Source of the DNA: a candidate division SR1 bacterium
GTDB taxonomy: Bacteria > Patescibacteriota > Gracilibacteria > Absconditabacterales > Absconditicoccaceae
Length of the DNA stretch: 7,954 nt
Assembly: GCA_007116275.1 (NCBI GenBank)
Contig: SKIU01000038.1
Coordinates: 1-7,954, forward strand
Direction: 5' to 3'
This document shows positions 1 through 5,396 of this stretch, piece by piece. Below the pieces are notes generated by a model. It searched no databases. It was not told the DNA's origin and saw only the letters and a program-made list of their open reading frames with translations. How positions within the stretch are numbered: position 1 is the stretch's first letter; every line of letters begins with the position of its first letter. A program made the translations under genes and the position numbers.

Positions 1-739
1 CATTTGTCGCTATAAGAATAATTTTTTTTATTTTTTTACCCGCAGGCAGTGACTCTAGCCGACGTAAAATAGCAACTCATCAGCGAGAATGTCATATGAG
101 TATAGTGTTTTCATCAGGATTTCCTTTTTCTAATTCTTGTATTCGTTCTTTAAGTACAGGATTCTTAGCATTTGGCAAAATGGGTGAGTATACTGTTATG
201 TTATTGTCTTGCATAGCATGGATAAACTGCGGATATCGGTTTTTGCTTGGATCAGTATCCTTCCCATGCAATAGAATTATTTTTTGCTTTCAACTTTGTC
301 CTTGTATCTCTTTCGCTTTTGTTTTCACCACATTCTCCTGCATTTTCATTCCTCTCCCAGCAGGAGCATCAGGCATAGTCACAACACCAGTGACCTTAAA
401 TCTTGGATCTGCCTGCAGTTTTTCCAAAAACGGGACACCAATAGGTGCCGAAGAACAAAAAACAACTTTGTAATAGTGGGGATCATAAATAGTGTGCATG
501 CCTCCTGTACAACTAAAAATTCTCTGTGGTATCTTTCCGATACTCTGGAAAAACCCATATCTGTGTAAACACAATTTACCATATTCGCTACAGTGTGGTT
601 CATGCATACAGACGCGACCCTTGAGCCACAAAGAGGGGATTCATTTATCGGGAGAGAGGGTATGTTGATATAACCATACGAGTGCTAATGCGATTTTTGC
701 CAATACTCGATCTATCTTTTTTACCAAGTACATATTCAT
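1..739 (-). CDS. YidD / formyltransferase-fragment / serine hydrolase fusion, C-terminus cut by window edge
   Basis: 246 residues are visible with TGA read as glycine. Residues 1-88 match YidD, the membrane protein insertion efficiency factor: an N-terminal amphipathic stretch (LVWLYQHTLSP), the CSEY motif, RYGFF and a terminal YDP. Residues 89-146 match the start of methionyl-tRNA formyltransferase (VPFLEKL, GVVTMPDAPAGRG), but the catalytic Asn/His/Asp part of that enzyme is absent. From about residue 153 the protein matches RBBP9/YdeN alpha/beta hydrolases: KIILLHGKD, then the nucleophile elbow GHSRGG with Ser218. TGA codons lie at 641-643, 290-292, 92-94, 80-82 and 77-79. No stop or frameshift separates the three parts. 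I chose the ATG at 737-739; the ATG at 731-733 is also possible. Neither has a Shine-Dalgarno motif. The domain calls are firm. A single joined protein is inferred from the continuous frame; a local deletion or assembly join cannot be excluded. Confidence 0.82.
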
Positions 740-766
740 TGACTTTTGTATAAAAAGGATTATAAT
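739..766 (+). promoter_or_regulatory. Sigma70-like promoter for the 806 gene
   Basis: TTGACT at 739-744 and TATAAT at 761-766 are separated by 16 bases. The predicted start near 773 gives a leader of about 33 bases before the ATG at 806. The -35 box touches the start codon of the divergent YidD fusion gene (737-739). Transcription and function are inferred. Confidence 0.6.
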
Positions 767-805
767 TATAATGTAATTATATACTTTAATTGTACAAGTT
801 TTGTT

Positions 806-1216
806 ATGAAAAGCAAACATAATACTCCATCGAAAAATATCAAAAAGCTAAGAAAATTACAAACTACGCACATATTTTTTGTAAGAAAAGCATGAGCTGT
901 ATGATTATATAATTTATTTGAGGAAGAAAATGTAAATTATATATGGTGAGTACAAGAACAAGAAGATAAAAATATTACATTTACGACGATGGATTTGGCA
1001 GTATCAGTAAGAGAAAAGACAGGTGATACACTATTAGAAAATTTCACAGAAATAGGTCGTGGACAGTTGATGGGAGAGATAAATAGCGTAGGTATAAAAG
1101 ATAAGAAAATGCAAAAATTTTTGAAAAAACATCCTCAATATGCACAAGCATTTGAAATAAAACTAGATGAGATAGTAAGGAAGACAGAAGAGTTAGAAGA
1201 AAGATACAATAACTAA
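806..1216 (+). CDS. Hypothetical protein, 136 residues
   Basis: I do not recognise this protein. It is seen in full only with TGA as glycine: the codons at 893, 902 and 947 give Gly30, Gly33 and Gly48, in the contexts KAGAVG and IWGV. It ends at TAA (1214-1216). Without code 25 only the part from Met62 (989) would be called. The N-terminus is very basic (MKSKHNTPSKNIKKLRKL). The middle is acidic (FEEEN, QEQED). The C-terminal third is lysine- and glutamate-rich and predicted helical (KTEELEERYNN). There is no signal peptide or membrane segment. The start at 806 fits a strong promoter just upstream; no Shine-Dalgarno motif is present. It is transcribed away from the YidD fusion gene and is followed by a 97-base gap with the holA promoter, so it is probably monocistronic. 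Confidence 0.7.
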
Positions 1217-1266
1217 TAATCCATAGATTTTTATAATGATATTAGTATGCTCAGAGTGTAAGTAAA

Positions 1267-1295
1267 TTAGCATAGATGCTATTTTGCTGTATAAT
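1267..1295 (+). promoter_or_regulatory. Candidate promoter of the holA operon
   Basis: TTAGCA (1267-1272; four of six bases match TTGACA) and a perfect TATAAT (1290-1295) are 17 bases apart. The inferred start near 1302 would leave a leader of only about 12 bases before the holA ATG at 1314. Confidence 0.5.
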
Positions 1296-1313
1296 TTATT
1301 CTGTGCTTTGTCT

Positions 1314-2315
1314 ATGTCCAATATATATCTATTTACCGGACAAGAACGTTATTTGCTCGACCAAGAACTACAAAGACGAAAAGATGGATTCATGCAGAAA
1401 TTTGGTGAAGACACTATTTTTGTCTATGGTCCAGAAAATTTTGAACCAGGAGAAATGATACAAAACTGTATGGGTGGATGATTGTTTGTCAGCAAAAAAA
1501 TGATTATCATAAAACACATACCCACTGACGGTTTTCATAAACTACCCGCTAAGGCACAAGAAGAGTTTGTTGATGCATATACCAAACAAGCTGCCAACAT
1601 CTCTCCTGATACTATTGTCATATTTGTATCCTACAAACCAGATAAAAGGGTCAAATTTTATAAGTATCTCCAAAAAAACGCACAGATAAAAGAATTTAAT
1701 ACACTGAGAGACTCACAACGCAAATCACATATCCAAACACGATCCAAAGGTCTGCAATGGGAAGCTGATGCACTCGATTATTTTCTTTTGCAAGTGGGAT
1801 CGGATATGTATCGTTTGCAGTCAGAACGAGAAAAATTGCGTATGTGGACACAAGTACACAACAAAAATACTATCAACAAAACAGATATAGATACAGTAGT
1901 ATTTGGACAAGTACAGGCAAATACCTTTGCACTTTTTGATTATTTGTTTACAGATGTAAACAAGGCACTTATACTTGTCGATCAAATGCGTGATGACGGA
2001 ACCAATCGAAATGAAGCAATAGGTGCGATGTATCGAGGTATAATATTATTTATTATGATGGTCGATAGTCATCGTGAAGGTCTCCGTGACCCGAAGTCTA
2101 TCAGTAAACGTATCGGCTATGCGCCCTTTGCTGTTAGCAAACAGTATGGTCGTATACAAACCTTTGTACAGCAAGAACAAAATATCAAAAATATATACCA
2201 GTGACTCATCACTATCGATGAATCGATAAAAACTGGAAAACTACCCGCAGAAGCGTTTTGGATTCGCAGTAAAGATTTATTCTATCACTATGCATCATGA
2301 AAAAAACCATCATAG
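1314..2315 (+). CDS. holA: DNA polymerase III subunit delta (HolA)
   Basis: The delta subunit is the clamp-loader wrench that opens the sliding clamp. The 333-residue product has the usual family length. The N-terminus IYLFTGQERYLLDQEL is typical of HolA, and GGGLFVSKKMIIIKHIP matches the family's strand that reports the opened P-loop-like fold. The central part (DALDYFLLQVGSDMYRLQSE) and the FALFDYLFT helix also fit. TGA codons at 1479, 2202 and 2298 give Gly56, Gly297 and Gly329; the stop is TAG at 2313-2315. I chose the ATG at 1314 because homology begins there; a TTG 30 bases earlier adds no conserved sequence and overlaps the -10 box. The last 19 bases overlap the next gene. It heads an operon with a small exported protein and a racemase homologue, neither with an obvious link to replication. 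Confidence 0.9.
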
Positions 2316-2878
2316 CGATGCTCTTATTGTGGGGATTTTCAGTGATGTCTGTCACTGCTTCCTTATACACAGATAAGATGTATTGTGAGCTATATCCTGA
2401 TGGCGTACAGATTACATTGCAACAAGAAGAATGAACATATCTTTGTACACAATATTTGCAGGCAGTAAATACCTTGCTAAGAAAAAATATCGATGATCTA
2501 CTAACCGTCCAATCATATATTAATCGTGGGCAAGACGTAGGATATCGGATGGAGGTAAGAGAGATACTCAGAGAGAGGTTTTTGTATATCGATGCATTTA
2601 GAAAAAATATAGAATACACGATGAGTTTGTTTGAGTCCAATATATTTACCAGGCTAAAAGACTACTTTCGAAGTATTATAGCAGATTATTATTATACTAT
2701 ACAAGATGAAAGAGATAGTCGAGATACTGAAAATTTGCCCGAATACCATACACTAGTAGAAGAACAAATCCAGATAATAGATGCGATAAGAGAATCAGAA
2801 AACTTTGATGTCTTTCTTCCGCTCATCAAAGAGTACCTTTATTTAAGAAGAGAGTTGTTATGAAAATTTGAGTGATAG
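2297..2878 (+). CDS. Exported hypothetical protein, 193 residues
   Basis: I do not recognise the family. The N-terminus is a clear signal peptide: MKK, a hydrophobic core (IIAMLLLWGFSVM) and a probable cleavage site after Ala21 (VTA/S). The mature protein has an early pair of cysteines (Cys30 and Cys50) that could form a disulphide. Long charged helical stretches follow, rich in Arg, Glu, Tyr and Ile, possibly coiled coil. TGA codons at 2432, 2861 and 2873 encode Gly46, Gly189 and Gly193; the stop is TAG at 2876-2878. The ATG at 2297 lies inside the end of holA, and the last 19 bases overlap the next gene, so translation is probably coupled. No Shine-Dalgarno motif is visible. A periplasmic or surface role is inferred from the signal peptide only. 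Confidence 0.78.
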
Positions 2879-3693
2879 CGTCATGAGCAGATATGCTCAC
2901 TATCTGGAAGTTTCTCCACGGATACGATCACGAGTATATCATCCATTATGATGATTTATTGCGACCATACGGTGACAAACCAGCAAAACTTGTGCAGTCA
3001 GTCATTGCCGATGCTACACAAGTACTACGCGCAAGATGATGTGAACAAATTATTCTCCCACCAGTACGAGAACTGGTTTTCCGTGGAGAAAAAAATATCA
3101 TGCCATTGTTCCAATCTTATGTATTCGATTATTCTTTGACTCAGTCGCTGGTCGGAAAAATAGGAGTCATCGGGGATTGGTCAGATACCCAAGTAGCACA
3201 AGATGTATTTGAGTCATTGACGCAAAATTATACACTGACTGATAACCAGAAAAACACCAAAAAATTTCATTTTCCTTTCGCACGACGAGTCAAGGAAGTG
3301 CAGATGCGAAAATATTTCCTTACAACACTATCGTATTCAGATCCACTTGTTAATAGAGCTGTGAAACACGATCTACGTTACTTCAAAGATGCCGATGTCG
3401 ATACCCTCATTCCATTAAATTATGGGTATTTTAATTATCAGAAAACAATAGCCAAGTTTTGTAATTATAAAAAATGTCGTTTTCATAAGTTAGAGAAGCT
3501 GGAAGAGTGTTTCGTGAAAGTCACAAGTAGTAAGATACAAGATGGAAGTTCTTGAAGTTTGAAAATTGAAACTTGAAACTATTTAGTAACCATCCTCTAC
3601 ACAGGTCAAAAAGAATTGCTCCAGAGGCAAAAGAAAATCATGCGATTACTCCAGAGAGGGAAAGGAGTAGATGTAGTTTGGGAGAAAATATAG
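2860..3693 (+). CDS. Glutamate racemase (MurI)-like protein, catalytic residues lost
   Basis: The 277-residue product follows the Asp/Glu racemase fold in order. It starts with MKIGVIASG (family IGVFDSG) and has LLRPYGDKPAK (family PYGxK substrate loop), then GKIGVIGDWSDTQ (start of domain 2), DTLIPLNYGYF (family DTLILGCTHYPL) and a C-terminal VTILYTGQKELLQ (family TG strand). Every catalytic position differs. The N-terminal Asp is Ala7. The first Cys site (ACNTA) reads LPPVRE at 66-71. The second Cys is Asn187 and its neighbouring His is Gly189. True MurI makes D-glutamate for peptidoglycan; this protein should not racemise by the known mechanism. TGA codons lie at 2869, 2884, 3037, 3553 and 3574; the stop is TAG at 3691-3693. 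The start is an ATGA overlap with the gene before. The fold assignment is strong; the function is unknown. Confidence 0.75.
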
Positions 3694-3763
3694 TTTCTTG
3701 GATCATCAGGGGCTATATATTTTTTTTGTATATTTGAAGCCGGGTGGAGAGATAGAATGGTAT

Positions 3764-3803
3764 TAAAAACAAAAGGCGTACACAGAGTGTCTGGTACGCC
3801 TTT
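3764..3803 (-). terminator. Intrinsic terminator of the 3829-4101 gene
   Basis: The arms AAAGGCGTAC (3772-3781) and GTACGCCTTT (3794-3803) form a perfect 10-pair stem. CAGA/TCTG inside adds four pairs with one bulged A. On the minus strand it is followed by a T-rich tract (TTTTGTTTTT) and begins 25 bases after the TAA at 3829. In the plus direction no T-run follows, so it suits the minus-strand gene. Confidence 0.75.
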
Positions 3804-3810
3804 ACCCATA

Positions 3811-3842
3811 TATTATTGGTTAGTAATATTATTGGTTAGTAA
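3811..3842. repeat. Perfect 16-base tandem duplication at a gene end
   Basis: The unit TATTATTGGTTAGTAA occurs at 3811-3826 and again at 3827-3842 without a gap. The second copy contains the end of the minus-strand gene (codons for TNQ and the TAA stop). The first copy lies just past the stop. It looks like a recent slippage duplication. Confidence 0.9.
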
Positions 3843-4101
3843 GATCTAACCAATCTCCTTCTTTTTGTCTAGGAAGCTTTTTTATCGCTCCTAGAGCGAT
3901 TTTTTCGAGGTGTTCTGCCTCGAATCCATTTTGGGACCCGAGGCTTCTGCCTGCTGTCCACAATGCTAATGATTCCTCATCTGATAGGCCATGCTGGGCA
4001 CACCAATTTTGGAATATTCCACTGAGTTGTGTGAGGGTGTGCACCTCACCCTTCACACAAAACCCAAATAAGGGCAGTGTGTAATAATGTACTTTTTTCA
4101 T
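3829..4101 (-). CDS. Hypothetical protein, 90 residues, unusual composition
   Basis: I do not recognise this protein. It is soluble-looking with no signal peptide or membrane span. It has three parts: an N-terminal MKKVHYYTLPLFGFCVKGEV, a middle with two Trp residues and an acidic turn (GLSDEESLALW), and a basic C-terminal region (AIKKLPRQKEGDW). It reads open from ATG (4099-4101) to TAA (3829-3831) in either code: its nine glycines all use GGN and none uses TGA, unlike most neighbours. By eye it is richer in G and C than the flanking DNA and holds several hairpins. A good minus-strand promoter and a terminator bracket it, which supports a real transcript. Transfer from outside, or a structured RNA rather than a protein, are both possible. 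Confidence 0.6.
   Translation of the reverse strand: MKKVHYYTLPLFGFCVKGEVHTLTQLSGIFQNWCAQHGLSDEESLALWTAGRSLGSQNGFEAEHLEKIALGAIKKLPRQKEGDWLDLTNQ
3884..3905 (+). terminator. Terminator-like hairpin on the plus strand, inside a minus-strand gene
   Basis: ATCGCTC (3884-3890), a three-base loop CTA and GAGCGAT (3894-3900) form a perfect 7-pair stem, followed by a run of six T (3900-3905). No better terminator follows the holA operon, whose last stop is at 3693, so this may end its transcripts about 210 bases downstream. It lies in coding sequence of the convergent gene, so chance is possible. Confidence 0.45.
3904..3924. repeat. Perfect 7-base inverted repeat
   Basis: TTCGAGG (3904-3910), a seven-base loop and CCTCGAA (3918-3924) form a second hairpin directly after the one at 3884-3900. 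On the plus strand it shares the last two bases of the T-run. Confidence 0.5.
4027..4060. repeat. Nested inverted repeats near the start of the 90-residue gene
   Basis: The outer arms TTGTGTGA (4027-4034) and TCACACAA (4053-4060) are perfect. Inside, GGTG/CACC (4036-4045) can pair within them. A competing helix GTGAGG (4031-4036) with CCTCAC (4044-4049) would exclude the outer stem, so two alternative folds are possible. Confidence 0.45.
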
Positions 4102-4125
4102 AATTTTTTGTTTTAGTGAAAAAAT

Positions 4126-4153
4126 AGTATATCAATTCCAGAGAGAGAGTCAA
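4126..4153 (-). promoter_or_regulatory. Promoter of the 90-residue gene
   Basis: On the minus strand TTGACT (4153-4148) and TATACT (4131-4126) are 16 bases apart, the same -35 box and spacing as the promoter at 739-766. The predicted start near 4119 leaves a leader of about 18 bases. Confidence 0.55.
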
Positions 4154-4182
4154 TAGTTATTTTTGATATAAAAATTTGCATC

Positions 4183-4212
4183 TTGTGAAAGAATACGATA
4201 TAGTTATATAAT
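4183..4212 (+). promoter_or_regulatory. Candidate corA promoter
   Basis: TTGTGA (4183-4188) and TATAAT (4207-4212) are 18 bases apart. The predicted start near 4219 gives corA an unusually long leader for this window, about 108 bases, containing the stem-loop at 4242-4311. Confidence 0.5.
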
Positions 4213-4241
4213 AATAAGAAATAAGAAGAAAAATCTTGTAC

Positions 4242-4311
4242 GGTAAAAAGGTGAAAGGGGTAATGTTGAGACTCTTAAGCCTTTTGTCCTTTCCCCTTTA
4301 AACACTTTACC
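4242..4311 (+). promoter_or_regulatory. Stem-loop in the corA leader
   Basis: The left arm 4242-4260 and right arm 4293-4311 are 19 bases each. They pair at both ends (GGTAAA with TTTACC, and AAAGGGG with CCCCTTT) around a mostly unpaired middle. The 32-base loop holds CTTAAG. The right arm ends 16 bases before the corA ATG, and there is no T-run after it, so a terminator is unlikely. A role in control of corA translation or mRNA stability is inferred. It does not resemble the M-box or mgtA leader as I know them. Confidence 0.45.
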
Positions 4312-4327
4312 ATTCATCATAAGTTCC

Positions 4328-5242
4328 ATGTCCATATTCTCCAAAACAAAACCCACTTGGATCCACATAGCCGAACCCACACCAGAACAGTTGCACGATA
4401 TCGTAGAAAAATATGATCTGCATACTATTGTCGAAGATGATCTCTTGTCTGGCATGATCCAAGATAAAGTAGATAGCTATGATGATCACCTGTTTATGGT
4501 AACACACTTCCCCAAATATAGCAAAGAACAAGACAAATATTATGCCAATCCATTGTTTATCTTGGTTGTAAAAGATGTTATCATCACCGTTTGCAAATCA
4601 CCAATCACTAAATTAGAAATTCTGCATCAAACATATGAAGACGGTGAAACTGACGAAGATGATATGCTCGAAAAATCACCATACTATATCGTATACAAGG
4701 TAATGGATACATTGTACGATAAGACACTTTTGTCCTTAGCGAGATTTAATAAAGACATTCAACTACTCGAGCAAGATCTATTCTCGCGCACCAGACTCAA
4801 TACCAAAGTCTTGTCTGATCTTCTTGTAAAAAGACGTAATATTATATTCATCACACATATGCTTTCACCACAAGGAGATATATTGGCTGAACTACAAACA
4901 GCAGTACTCAAGATACTCAAAGAAGATGGTGATGTGTATTTTGAAGATTTGCAGTATAAGTTTGATAAGATCATGCATACAGTACAAACTATAAGCGAAA
5001 ATGCTCGTTCATTATCGACTACCTACAATGCACTAGCAAATATACAAACTAACTCAGTAATATCATTGCTAACTATTTTCACCGCATCGATAGGTATCTT
5101 GACGATGATAACAGGATTGTACGGGATGAATGTACAACTCCCATGACAGGATAATCCATATATGTTTATTATCGTTGTATGATTGATGGTACTTGTTATG
5201 TTCACTGGACTGTACATAGGGAAAAAAAGAGATCGACGATAA
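4328..5242 (+). CDS. corA: CorA-type magnesium transport protein
   Basis: CorA forms a pentameric inner-membrane channel for Mg2+ (also Co2+ and Ni2+). The 304-residue product has the standard layout: a cytoplasmic N-terminal domain (WIHIAEPTPEQLHDIVEKY, VDSYDDHLFMVTHFP), the long helix region around 150-240, TM1 at about 242-266 ending in the diagnostic YGMN motif (GMN at 266-268), and TM2 at about 279-297 with a basic tail (GKKRDRR). TGA at 5144 and 5180 encodes Gly273, in the loop right after GMN, and Gly285 in TM2. Read with the standard code the protein would lose TM2. The stop is TAA (5240-5242). The loop after GMN is short and has no MPEL motif, so the transported ion is not certain. 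A promoter and a long structured leader precede it. No Shine-Dalgarno motif is seen. Confidence 0.92.
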
Positions 5243-5330
5243 AGGGATTTCTGCTTGTATATTTTGCTAGTTTGACTATACTTTTTGTGAATATCAGAGC
5301 TGTTATAGATTTTATTCCATCGCTTTGTTT

Positions 5331-5362
5331 GCGTATAAGGTGATAGCATAAAATCTATGCGC
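5331..5362 (+). promoter_or_regulatory. Weak hairpin in the corA-pnp gap
   Basis: GCGTATA (5331-5337) can pair with TATGCGC (5356-5362) with one G-U pair; alternatively GCATA (5346-5350) pairs with TATGC (5356-5360). It lies 35 bases before the pnp start. Processing of the pnp leader by hairpin cleavage is known in enterobacteria; a parallel role here is speculation. The rest of 5243-5396 shows no convincing promoter or terminator. Confidence 0.25.
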
Positions 5363-5396
5363 TGGTATTCATATTTAATTTATTATATTATATCAC

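Noticed and set aside
96..473. Plus-strand open frame of 125 codons
   Set aside because: It lies opposite the YidD/Fmt/hydrolase gene, which has clear homology; it is a shadow frame.
497..507. AGGAGG before an in-frame ATG (minus strand), possible start of a separate formyltransferase-like protein
   Set aside because: Only one base separates the motif from the ATG, too close for a ribosome binding site, and YidD homology continues straight through to YDP after this point.
2212..2640. Minus-strand open frame of 142 codons
   Set aside because: It is opposite the end of holA and the exported protein, has no recognisable motif, and is a shadow.
3700..3735. GGCT...AGCC hairpin with T-run as terminator of the racemase-like gene
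   Set aside because: Only four GC-containing pairs plus weak AT pairs, and the T-run lies in the loop rather than after the stem.
3904..3930. CTCGAATCC resembling a tRNA T-loop
   Set aside because: No acceptor stem, anticodon arm or CCA-compatible end can be built around it; it belongs to a simple hairpin.
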